Positions 1-5,261 of a stretch of DNA of 6,919 nt are shown here, piece after piece. A model generated the notes under the pieces. It had not been told where the DNA came from, made no database searches, and saw nothing but the letters and a program-made list of their open reading frames with translations. The number at the start of each line of letters is the position of its first letter. Position 1 is the first letter of the stretch. The stretch is from Synergistaceae bacterium. GTDB lineage: Bacteria > Synergistota > Synergistia > Synergistales > Aminobacteriaceae. The position numbers and the translations under genes were made by a program. The stretch lies in NCBI GenBank assembly GCA_009784305.1, contig WRBZ01000043.1:1-6919 (forward strand), in the 5' to 3' direction.

Positions 1-236
1 AAATCACAGAAATTTCCTCTTAATGGTATAAACCTGTCACCGAATTCGCGCAGGTTTGATTTAGCGTTTTCAATAGCTTCCCCATCCTGATCCACTCCGT
101 AAACAACGCTCTCCGGAAATTCCCGCAGGACTTTTTCTGTATAGCCTCCTAACCCAAGAGTACAGTCAACAACGACTTTTGGTGATGATAAAAACTGTAA
201 CGCTTCGGTAATCATTACCGGAATATGTTCGGACAT
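1..236 (-). CDS. rsmH: RsmH, 16S rRNA (cytosine-1402-N4)-methyltransferase, N-terminal part (cut by window edge)
   Basis: The reverse strand gives an open frame of 78 codons beginning MSEHIPVM and leaving the window still open. RsmH (MraW) transfers a methyl group from S-adenosylmethionine to N4 of C1402 in the 16S rRNA P-site region. Visible family marks are the N-terminal HIPV segment (residues 4-7), the AdoMet motif DCTLGLGGYT (24-33, usually D-x-T-x-G-x-G-G-H), GVDQD (about 47-51) and the GNF segment near residue 74. The usual His of the GGH motif is Tyr here. The ATG at 236 is preceded by GGAAAGG at good spacing, and the protein starts where the family normally starts. No mraZ lies directly upstream, where many bacteria carry it; a divergent nucleotidyltransferase pair occupies that side. 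Fragments of a second rsmH start are found at 2905-2959. Identity is confident; only the first quarter of the protein can be seen. Confidence 0.93.
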   Translation of the reverse strand, partial: MSEHIPVMITEALQFLSSPKVVVDCTLGLGGYTEKVLREFPESVVYGVDQDGEAIENAKSNLREFGDRFIPLRGNFCD

Positions 237-249
237 TTTAACGCCTTTC

Positions 250-308
250 CATAGCTATATTTAGCATTTTATCATATAGAACGCTTGTATTTTCAAACAT
301 AATCAATT
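250..308. repeat. Direct repeat, copy 1: rsmH/operon divergent promoter block
   Basis: This 59-bp block aligns without gaps to 2972-3030 with six differences (positions 253, 254, 257 and three more between 272 and 294). It spans the region just upstream of the rsmH ribosome-binding site and the candidate promoters of both divergent units. The matching copy lies 2722 bp away in the same orientation, next to remnants of rsmH and of both operon genes, so it belongs to a larger duplicated segment and not to a dispersed element. Confidence 0.9.
268..296 (-). promoter_or_regulatory. Candidate sigma-A-type promoter for rsmH
   Basis: On the minus strand TTGAAA (296-291) is followed after 17 bases by GATAAA (273-268), about 30 bases upstream of the rsmH start. 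Alternative -10 readings (TATGAT, TAAAAT) overlap it with less good spacing. The block containing it (250-308) is preserved at 53 of 59 positions in the decayed second copy of the locus, which fits a functional control region. The exact boxes are a guess. Confidence 0.35.
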
Positions 309-313
309 AAATT
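285..313 (+). promoter_or_regulatory. Weak candidate promoter for the 124-aa/nucleotidyltransferase operon
   Basis: TTGTAT (285-290) and TAAATT (308-313) are 17 bases apart and point toward the operon starting at 386. They overlap the candidate rsmH promoter on the other strand, so the two divergent units could be co-regulated. The region is so AT-rich that chance matches are likely. The 237-385 gap holds no gene that I can see. Confidence 0.22.
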
Positions 314-385
314 ATTAAATATAGGTAAAAAAGTTTATTACCGTAAATTTGCAGAATTTCTGTCTTTAAAAGGATTGGATGCCTA

Positions 386-760
386 ATGGAAAATATTAAT
401 AACATATCAAAAAAGGCAAATGCCGGGGAAGATTTTTATCTCTTGCTTGGTGATTTTCTTGATACGTTTTATAAAGCATTACCGGAAATACAAATGCAAA
501 TAATCTGCGATCCCCCTGAGGATATGGACAAACAAGAATATGTCCCATTTCTTGCGTCCACCGTTCATAAACTTGCAAACGATTATAGTCTTATCCCACC
601 GCAGTGGATATTTGAAAAACGTTGTTATTTATCTGGAAAAAGCCCACATTTCGCTTGTAATGCAAAAGGTAATTTGCGTTTACTTTTTATGTATAAGTCC
701 CCCTCAGAATTCAAACATCGTAATTTATTTGTAGATGAAAATGTTTTAAGTCGAGTATAG
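386..760 (+). CDS. 124-aa protein of unknown fold, partner of the nucleotidyltransferase (putative antitoxin-like)
   Basis: Function is not established. The ATG at 386 follows AGGATTGGAT at suitable spacing, and the other nearby ATG (379) is out of frame. The 124-aa product has an acidic, hydrophobic N-terminal half (FYLLLGDFLDTFYKAL, 17-32), a PPQW segment at 71-74 and a basic, strongly patterned C-terminus (PSEFKHRNLFVDENVLSRV, 106-124). From memory, short proteins ending in an R-N-x-F-V...L-S-R motif often sit directly upstream of DUF6036-type nucleotidyltransferase genes, sometimes with an N-terminal helix-turn-helix. No helix-turn-helix is apparent here, so DNA binding is not supported. 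The stop codon overlaps the ribosome-binding site of the next gene, indicating translational coupling. The same C-terminus survives almost unchanged in the decayed second copy at 3057-3140. An antitoxin or chaperone-like role is inference from gene order alone. Confidence 0.8.
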   Translation: MENINNISKKANAGEDFYLLLGDFLDTFYKALPEIQMQIICDPPEDMDKQEYVPFLASTVHKLANDYSLIPPQWIFEKRCYLSGKSPHFACNAKGNLRLLFMYKSPSEFKHRNLFVDENVLSRV

Positions 761-764
761 GTGA
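759..764 (+). promoter_or_regulatory. Ribosome-binding site that sets the nucleotidyltransferase start
   Basis: AGGTGA overlaps the TAG stop of the upstream gene and lies five bases before the ATG at 770. The GTG at 761, in frame with the nucleotidyltransferase, is part of this site and so is unlikely to be the start. In the decayed copy (3139-3148) the same AGGTGA and ATG are kept, but the GTG is out of frame there, which also favours ATG. Confidence 0.75.
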
Positions 765-769
765 AATCT

Positions 770-1336
770 ATGTTATCGCGTGAAAAAATATTAAAATATC
801 TGCAACAACTGGGTGAAGCGTTAGAAATAAAAGGTTTAAGCGGAGAGATTATTTTAGCAGGGGGCGCATCTATGTGTCTTGTACATTCAGCTCGTGATTC
901 AACAAAAGATATTGATGCGCTTTATGAGCCCAAAGACGTAATTAATCGTATTGCCGATAAAATTGCTGAACAGGAGGATTTACCTGCTGGCTGGCTTAAC
1001 GACAGCGTTAAGAGTTTTATTGAACCGAATGCATCAATAGAAGAATTTATCGCAGTCAAAGGGTTACGTATTCAAACTGTATCTGCTGAATATTTGCTCG
1101 CAATGAAATTGATGGCAGCAAGATATGGAGAGAAGGATCATGATGATATCTGTTTTCTATTCGATAAACTTGGAATAAATGAAGTTGATCAAGCGCTTGG
1201 CATTATTGAAACATACTTTACCAAGGATCGAATACTTCCAAAAACAGGATATATTATTGAAGAGATTATCGCAGAAAGAAAAAAGCAAAACAATCTGCCC
1301 GAAAATAAAAAAACGCCCATTAGGGCAAAATCCTAA
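770..1336 (+). CDS. Nucleotidyltransferase-fold protein, DUF6036/AbiEii-like (putative toxin of a two-gene system)
   Basis: The product is 188 aa from the ATG at 770. It shows the nucleotidyltransferase signature: LAGGAS at 29-34 followed by an Asp-x-Asp pair in STKDIDA (44-50, D47 and D49). A helix with LLAMKLMAAR (109-118) then EKDHDDI (121-127) matches the lysine/aspartate segment of AbiEii-like and DUF6036 proteins. Catalytic Asp residues are present, so activity (transfer of an NMP to RNA or protein) is plausible, but the substrate is unknown. Related folds act as toxins in AbiE and MenAT systems; toxicity here is inference. The gene is coupled to the 124-aa gene by nine bases containing the ribosome-binding site. 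The C-terminal tail is Lys/Asn-rich (170-188), and its last eight or so codons double as the left arm and loop of a transcription terminator, so this tail may owe its sequence to the hairpin. Confidence 0.82.
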   Translation: MLSREKILKYLQQLGEALEIKGLSGEIILAGGASMCLVHSARDSTKDIDALYEPKDVINRIADKIAEQEDLPAGWLNDSVKSFIEPNASIEEFIAVKGLRIQTVSAEYLLAMKLMAARYGEKDHDDICFLFDKLGINEVDQALGIIETYFTKDRILPKTGYIIEEIIAERKKQNNLPENKKTPIRAKS

Positions 1337-1352
1337 TAGGCGTTTTGTTTTT
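1310..1352. terminator. Bidirectional rho-independent terminator overlapping the 3' end of the nucleotidyltransferase gene
   Basis: The arms 1310-1324 and 1332-1346 pair over about 15 bp (AACGCC-ATTAGG against CCTAAT-GGCGTT) with a single C/A mismatch and a seven-base loop. On the plus strand the stem runs into TTTTGTTTTT. On the minus strand the same stem is followed by TTTTTTTATTTT, which lies inside the coding sequence. The stop codon TAA (1334-1336) sits in the descending arm. The structure can therefore end both the plus-strand operon and the convergent minus-strand gene that stops at 1511. Confidence 0.9.
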
Positions 1353-1428
1353 ATGAATAAAACTTCGCAGATAAAGCTATACTTTTATCCCAAATCTCCA
1401 ATCCGAGATGAAAATATTTTGTTAACTT

Positions 1429-1507
1429 TATAGGGGTGGCATTCTGCTGCCCATCATAGCAACACATAAGGTGGCAGATTTACTGGCGACAAAATGTCGC
1501 CCCTACA
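1429..1507. repeat. MITE-like inverted-repeat element
   Basis: The ends TATAGGGGTGGCA (1429-1441) and TGTCGCCCCTACA (1495-1507) are inverted repeats matching at 10 of 13 positions. The differences still pair as G-U in RNA, so an 11-bp stem can close the whole element. Inside are a perfect 7-bp hairpin, GGCGACA-AAA-TGTCGCC (1485-1501), and a TCTGC/GCAGA pair (1443-1447 with 1474-1478). TA dinucleotides flank the GGGG/CCCC ends. From memory, GTAGGGGCGAC-type ends occur as dispersed repeats in many bacterial genomes. No transposase is present, so any mobility would need help from elsewhere. Confidence 0.6.
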
Positions 1508-1510
1508 TTC

Positions 1511-2851
1511 TTAGTTTTTAGTTTTCTTGACAAATTCCGTTATAACATCATCTATATTGGGGCGGCCGATTTCATACAAGTCGTATTTCACTCTTGTGCT
1601 TGGTTTGTCTATCTTTACGACCCGCCTCAGGTCGATCGGGGTGGCTATAACTACCGAATCGCAATCGGTACGCTCAATAGTGGCAGTCAGATCACGTATT
1701 TGTTCTTCACCATAGCCCATAGCCGGCAGTAACTTGCCAATATTGGGGTAAATGCTATAGGTTTCGGCTAATTTACCCACTGCATACTGTCTTGGATCAA
1801 TGATTTCAGAAGCGCCGAAACGCATCGCGGCAACGATACCGGCCCCGATTTTCATCTCGCCATGCGTGAGGGTTGGACCGTCTTCTATAGCCAAAACCCG
1901 TTTGCCGCGTATAACTTCAGGATTTTCCACATTTAGCGTTGAGGCAGCGTCCACCACAATTGCTTTAGGATTCAGCCGCGCAATATTATCTCTAACCGTT
2001 TGTATATTCTCAAAATCGGCGCTGTCTATTTTATTTATAACTACCACATCCGCCAGACGCAATGTTACTTCACCCGGATAGTAGGAAAGCTCATGTCCCG
2101 GCCGGTGCGGATCCGCCACCGTAATCATCAGGTCAGGGCGATAGAATGGGAAGTCGTTGTTCCCTCCATCCCACAAAATTACATCGCAGCCGCTTGGATC
2201 GTTTTCCGCCGCACGCAGGATCGCCTCGTAATCCACACCGGCATAGATAATGTTTCCGCTTGCGATATGAGGCTCATACTCTTCCATCTCTTCAATAGTG
2301 CATTCATGCTTGGCGAGGTCATCAATCGTGGCGAAACGCTGCACTTTCTGCGCCTCAAGGTCACCATACGGCATTGGATGGCGAATGGAAATAACTTTCA
2401 GGCCTTTGGCATTCAACGCTTCCACGACACGGCGTGAGGTTTGGCTTTTGCCGCAGCCTGTGCGCACCGCCCCAACTGCTACTACGGGTTTAACGCTTTT
2501 GATCATAGTGTTTTTAAAGCCCAGCAATGAAAAATCTGCTCCCGCAGCGTTTACTTTTGCTCCCACTGCCATTACCGTTGTGTATGGGACATCGCTGTAC
2601 GAAAAGATACATTCATCAACATCAAGGTCTTTTATCAACAGTTCCAGATCATCCTGAACATGGATGGGAATACCTTCAGGATACAGACTGCCGGCAAGCG
2701 AAGCGGGGTATTTACGGTTCGCTATGTTCGGAATCTGCGCTGCGGTGAAAGCCACTACTTTATATGCAGGGTTATCCCTGTAAAAAGTATTGAAATTGTG
2801 AAAATCCCGCCCTGCTGCGCCAATGATAATAATTTTTCGTTGCACCATCAT
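1511..2851 (-). CDS. Cyclic 2,3-diphosphoglycerate synthase-like P-loop GTPase/ATPase
   Basis: The 446-aa product matches the family annotated as cyclic 2,3-diphosphoglycerate synthetase (predicted GTPases). In Methanothermus the enzyme closes 2,3-diphosphoglycerate to its cyclic form with ATP, making a thermoprotectant; in bacteria the role of homologues is not settled. A Rossmann-like N-terminus (KIIIIGAAGRDFHNFN, 6-21) is followed by a P-loop GAVRTGCGKS (127-136), DGGNND (228-233, Walker B-like) and NKID (273-276, G4-like). All key motifs are intact and the length is normal for the family. The start chosen is the ATG at 2851, with AAGGA six bases before it; an in-frame upstream extension has no such site, and the next ATG (2848) is also possible. 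The gene is alone on its strand, converges on the nucleotidyltransferase operon and shares its terminator. It lies between two copies of the rsmH-operon locus, so recombination between them could delete it. Confidence 0.88.
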   Translation of the reverse strand: MMVQRKIIIIGAAGRDFHNFNTFYRDNPAYKVVAFTAAQIPNIANRKYPASLAGSLYPEGIPIHVQDDLELLIKDLDVDECIFSYSDVPYTTVMAVGAKVNAAGADFSLLGFKNTMIKSVKPVVAVGAVRTGCGKSQTSRRVVEALNAKGLKVISIRHPMPYGDLEAQKVQRFATIDDLAKHECTIEEMEEYEPHIASGNIIYAGVDYEAILRAAENDPSGCDVILWDGGNNDFPFYRPDLMITVADPHRPGHELSYYPGEVTLRLADVVVINKIDSADFENIQTVRDNIARLNPKAIVVDAASTLNVENPEVIRGKRVLAIEDGPTLTHGEMKIGAGIVAAMRFGASEIIDPRQYAVGKLAETYSIYPNIGKLLPAMGYGEEQIRDLTATIERTDCDSVVIATPIDLRRVVKIDKPSTRVKYDLYEIGRPNIDDVITEFVKKTKN

Positions 2852-2902
2852 AAAACTTCCTTTCAAAATTATTTTATCTTTTGTCAATTCACAGGTATAG
2901 AC

Positions 2903-2933
2903 ATTATAATCATCAAACCAAGAATGCAGTCAA
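2903..2933 (-). promoter_or_regulatory. Candidate promoter for the cDPG synthase-like gene, inside the rsmH remnant
   Basis: On the minus strand TTGACT (2933-2928) precedes a perfect TATAAT (2908-2903) by 19 bases, longer than the usual 17. It lies about 50 bases upstream of the ATG at 2851. The -35 match falls in what used to be the VDC codons of rsmH. A TTGACA at 2887-2882 has no matching -10 and is not favoured. The ATTATAAT sequence also reads TATAAT on the plus strand. Confidence 0.35.
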
Positions 2934-2959
2934 CGACTACTTTAGTTATGCTTATACAT
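2905..2959 (-). pseudogene. Decayed 5' fragment of a second rsmH
   Basis: The ATG at 2959 keeps an AGAGG ribosome-binding site in the same place as in rsmH, and the first bases (ATG...CATA) follow those of the intact gene. About 40 bases are then missing, which shifts the frame and gives a stop after five codons. In the other frame, 2943-2914 read K-V-V-V-D-C-I-L-G-L against K20-V-V-V-D-C-T-L-G-L of the intact gene: 24 of 30 bases match, and five of the six changes are silent. Recognisable similarity fades near 2905. It cannot encode a methyltransferase. Confidence 0.8.
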
Positions 2960-2971
2960 TCAATACCTCTG

Positions 2972-3030
2972 CATGACTGTATTTAGCATTTTACCACATA
3001 GAACGCTTGTATTTTTAAACATAATCAATT
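2972..3030. repeat. Direct repeat, copy 2: rsmH/operon divergent promoter block
   Basis: This is the counterpart of 250-308, with 53 of 59 bases identical and no gaps. It lies between the rsmH remnant and the remnants of the two operon genes, in the same order as at the left end of the window. Beyond 3030 the copies diverge into unrelated AT-rich sequence until about 3057, and most of the 124-aa gene is missing. Confidence 0.9.
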
Positions 3031-3056
3031 TTTTTATAAAAAACAAAGCGCATAGA

Positions 3057-3140
3057 ATGGATATTATTGCAATTAATGTTAAACTCCGGGAAAAAGAATG
3101 TAATTTATTTGTAGATGAAAATGTTTTTAGTCGGGTGTAG
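3057..3140 (+). pseudogene. Collapsed remnant of the 124-aa gene (27 codons, start and stop kept)
   Basis: An ATG at 3057 opens a 27-codon frame ending in NLFVDENVFSRV, against NLFVDENVLSRV in the intact gene. From 3100 to 3147 the DNA matches 720-767 at 45 of 48 positions. The N-terminal residues (MDIIAINVKLREKEC) bear only slight likeness to the intact start, so nearly the whole middle is deleted. No good ribosome-binding site precedes the ATG. It is most likely a relic, though the frame is open and a tiny peptide cannot be excluded. Confidence 0.78.
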
Positions 3141-3147
3141 GTGAAAT

Positions 3148-3186
3148 ATGCTTTCGCGAGAAAACATATTAAAGTACCTGCAATAA
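3148..3186 (+). pseudogene. Truncated 5' remnant of the nucleotidyltransferase gene (12 codons)
   Basis: The frame reads MLSRENILKYLQ and then TAA, against MLSREKILKYLQQ at 770. The DNA matches 30 of 36 bases, and five of the six changes are silent. The AGGTGA ribosome-binding site is kept. The homology stops within a few bases of the end of ygiQ (stop at 3194-3196), marking the right breakpoint of the duplicated segment. None of the catalytic region remains. Confidence 0.85.
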
Positions 3187-3193
3187 CAGGCTT

Positions 3194-4969
3194 TCATTCG
3201 TTCTTCTTAAACGCCTTTGCAATAAAAGACCGGTTCTTCGGGTCTCTGTGCTGCAATAAGGCCCTTTGCAGTTTTCTTTCTTTCTGAGATCGCGGGACAA
3301 ATACTTCCTTTTCTGTAAACGGATCTATCCCCGTATGATAAATGCAGGAAGAAAGGCTTCCGGGGGTTGGGATGAAGTCCTGTGTCTGCTCCGGCATAAA
3401 GTCAAGCTTGCTTGCGAATTCAGCCAGTTCTATGGCTTCATCAAGCCCGCAGCCGGGGTGCGATGTCATAAAATAAGGGACAAGATATTGTTTTTTACCG
3501 AGCTTTTTATTCATTTCAGCAAATTCTTTCATGAACTTAATATAAACGTTTTTATTCCCTTTGCGCATTACGTCCAGTACATTTTGAGCCACGTGCTCGG
3601 GCGCCACTTTTAATTGCCCGCTTATGTGATAACTGCAAAGTTCTCTTAGAAATTCAGTTCGCAGACTCTCTTTTTCTGTTAAAAGATAATCATAACGAAA
3701 ACCGGACCTTATAAAAACTTTTTTTATTCCTTTCAAAGCTCTGAGTTTCCTTAAAAGTTCCAGATAATCATTATGGCTCGTATCAAGTTTTCCGCATGGA
3801 GAAGGATAAAGGCAGTTGCGGCTTACACACGCGCCTCTATCCAATTGTTCTTTGCATGACGGATGTCTGAAATTTGCCGTCGGGCCTCCAACATCATTGA
3901 TTATTCCCTTAAATTCGGGCATAGCAACAAAAGTCTTTGCTTCTTCGATAATTGAATCATGGCTGCGTGCCTGGACGATTCTGCCTTGATGAGCGTGAAG
4001 CGCGCAAAAAGCGCACGAGCCAAAACAGCCTCTATGACTTGTTATGCTCCATTTTACCTCCTCCAAAGCGGGAACGCCGCCAAGCGAGTCATACATCGGA
4101 TGCCATTTGCGCGCATAAGGCAAATCATATACCGCGTCCATTTCAGGCATTGTAAGGGGATGCGCAGGCGGAAGCTGGACCACGTAACGTTCCGGCTTTC
4201 CGCTATAATGATACTTTTGTATAAGTGTCTTTCCTCTTATGGGGTCTTGTTCTTCATACTGGATCTTAAACGACCGCGCTTCTTCTGCTTTATCCGAAAT
4301 TACTTCATCCCAGGATGGCAGCTCGATGAATCCTCCCTCAATCTCAGTATGTTTGGAAATGTAACATGTTCCCCTTACATTTCTTATATCATCAATACAG
4401 GTTCCGTTTTTAAGCAAACAGGCTATCTCCGTTACAGCCCGTTCTCCCATGCCGTAAACGAGCAAATCCGCCTGGCTGTCAATCAATATCGACTGTCTCA
4501 GACTATCACTCCAGTAATCGTAATGGGCAAAGCGGCGCAAACTTGCTTCTATGCCGCCGATTATTAAAGGAATATTTCCCCATATCTCCCGCACCCTCTG
4601 ACAGTAGACTATCGTTGCGCGGTCCGGGCGAAGGCCGGTTTTTCCGCCGGGGGAATAAGCGTCTTCACTGCGAGTTTTTTTATTTGCGGTCAATTTATTA
4701 AGCATTGAATCCAAATTCCCGGCGCCGACAAGAACGCCCAATTTTGGACGTGGAAACGCTGAAAGCGCGCCCACACTTTTCCAGTCAGGCTGCGGCAAAA
4801 TGCAAATACGATACCCTTTGCTCTCCAAAACACGGCAAATAATTGCACTTGCAAAACTTGGATGATCGACATACGCGTCTCCGCTAACGAACAGGAAATC
4901 ATAAGAAAAATCCCACCCCGCCGCCTTCATTTCCTGGCGGGAGGTGGGCAGAAATTTCAAAGTATTCAT
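3194..4969 (-). CDS. ygiQ: YgiQ-family radical SAM protein (UPF0313)
   Basis: The 591-aa product has the full layout of YgiQ proteins: an N-terminal region starting FLPTSRQEM..GWD, a segment with VGAGNLDSMLNKLTANKK (about 81-98), GGIEASLRRFAHYDYWSD (138-155), then the radical SAM motif CFGSCAFC (C315, C319, C322), which binds the 4Fe-4S cluster and S-adenosylmethionine. A second Cys group (C372, C381, C386, C392) follows within RGACVSRNCLYPSPC, as seen in the family from memory, and might hold another cluster. The reaction is not known. The length is usual for the family. ATG at 4969 is preferred over the in-frame TTG at 4984, which overlaps the end of the upstream gene; neither has a strong ribosome-binding site (AGG six bases before the ATG). 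It follows the 60-aa membrane gene by 11 bases, so they are probably co-transcribed. No clear terminator is seen after its stop. Confidence 0.93.
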   Translation of the reverse strand: MNTLKFLPTSRQEMKAAGWDFSYDFLFVSGDAYVDHPSFASAIICRVLESKGYRICILPQPDWKSVGALSAFPRPKLGVLVGAGNLDSMLNKLTANKKTRSEDAYSPGGKTGLRPDRATIVYCQRVREIWGNIPLIIGGIEASLRRFAHYDYWSDSLRQSILIDSQADLLVYGMGERAVTEIACLLKNGTCIDDIRNVRGTCYISKHTEIEGGFIELPSWDEVISDKAEEARSFKIQYEEQDPIRGKTLIQKYHYSGKPERYVVQLPPAHPLTMPEMDAVYDLPYARKWHPMYDSLGGVPALEEVKWSITSHRGCFGSCAFCALHAHQGRIVQARSHDSIIEEAKTFVAMPEFKGIINDVGGPTANFRHPSCKEQLDRGACVSRNCLYPSPCGKLDTSHNDYLELLRKLRALKGIKKVFIRSGFRYDYLLTEKESLRTEFLRELCSYHISGQLKVAPEHVAQNVLDVMRKGNKNVYIKFMKEFAEMNKKLGKKQYLVPYFMTSHPGCGLDEAIELAEFASKLDFMPEQTQDFIPTPGSLSSCIYHTGIDPFTEKEVFVPRSQKERKLQRALLQHRDPKNRSFIAKAFKKNE

Positions 4970-4980
4970 CTCATGCCTAT

Positions 4981-5163
4981 TCAATTCATTTTCGGCTCTT
5001 GAATAATAACAGCAAACGAAGAACGAGCCTGCCCTTCCTGGATTGTCCCAAGCATAAGGCCTGTAACAAGATATACTAATAATATAATACCGACAAAGAA
5101 TAACGCGCTCTTAAATTCAAAGTCGGATATACGTTTCATAAAGTTTTTTAATGTTTTTTTCAT
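4981..5163 (-). CDS. Small single-pass membrane protein, 60 aa, unknown function
   Basis: I do not recognise this family. The ATG at 5163 has an excellent ribosome-binding site, AGGAGGTG, five bases before it. A longer in-frame reading from a TTG would run through that site and is rejected. A basic N-terminus (MKKTLKNFMKRISDFEFK, 1-18) is followed by one hydrophobic span (about 20-41: ALFFVGIILLVYLVTGLMLG) and a short polar tail ending QEPKMN. The positive-inside rule predicts a cytoplasmic N-terminus and an outside tail. There is no Cys for lipid attachment. It sits 11 bases upstream of ygiQ in the same direction, suggesting an operon, but no functional link is evident. It may be a partner of the kinase upstream or simply a lineage-specific small protein. 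Confidence 0.72.
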   Translation of the reverse strand: MKKTLKNFMKRISDFEFKSALFFVGIILLVYLVTGLMLGTIQEGQARSSFAVIIQEPKMN

Positions 5164-5168
5164 TCGTT

Positions 5169-5176
5169 CACCTCCT
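5169..5176 (-). promoter_or_regulatory. Strong ribosome-binding site of the 60-aa membrane gene
   Basis: AGGAGGTG lies five bases upstream of the ATG at 5163, nearly the full anti-Shine-Dalgarno match. It fixes the start of the small gene. Part of it (AGGAG) could pair with CTCCT at 5209-5205 in the leader RNA. Confidence 0.85.
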
Positions 5177-5203
5177 GATACCAAATAGACCTACCTCAAG
5201 CAA

Positions 5204-5261
5204 GAGGAGCAATACCTATCGCTCGCTTAAGCTCGCTGGCACCTCCGTCGCTTCGCTCCTC
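5204..5261 (-). promoter_or_regulatory. GC-rich hairpin leader upstream of the 60-aa gene and ygiQ
   Basis: In an AT-rich gap, 5200-5262 is GC-rich and structured. GAGGAGC (minus 5261-5255) pairs with GCTCCTC (5210-5204) over 7 bp, and inside lies the palindrome GCTTAAGC (5225-5232) flanked by GCGAGC/GCTCGC repeats. A further hairpin AACGTA-TGCT-TACGTT lies upstream, near 5268-5285. There is no T-tract, so none is a rho-independent terminator. This may be a regulatory leader, a REP-like repeat or a kinase transcript end; which one cannot be told from one copy. Confidence 0.4.

Noticed and set aside
761..769. GTG start for the nucleotidyltransferase, three codons upstream
   Set aside because: The GTG lies inside the AGGTGA ribosome-binding site of the ATG at 770.
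1353..1433. 26-codon open frame from ATG at 1353 between the terminator and the repeat element
   Set aside because: It starts directly after the terminator T-tract, has no ribosome-binding site and no recognisable sequence.
2000..2437. 145-codon plus-strand open frame opposite the cDPG synthase-like gene
   Set aside because: It is the antisense of a clear coding frame, with no family signature; the same holds for other frames opposite ygiQ and the kinase, such as 3959-4567 and 6215-6664.
2852..2887. Upstream extension of the cDPG synthase-like gene by 12 codons
   Set aside because: It would run through the good AAGGA site and adds residues before the natural Rossmann start.
2972..3030. The 59-bp repeat as a CRISPR repeat or insertion-sequence end
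   Set aside because: There are only two copies, each embedded in matching rsmH and operon sequence, with no spacers, inverted ends or transposase.
3141..3193. Terminator after ygiQ (CCTG...CAGG hairpin on the minus strand)
   Set aside because: The stem is only four base pairs and no T-tract follows.
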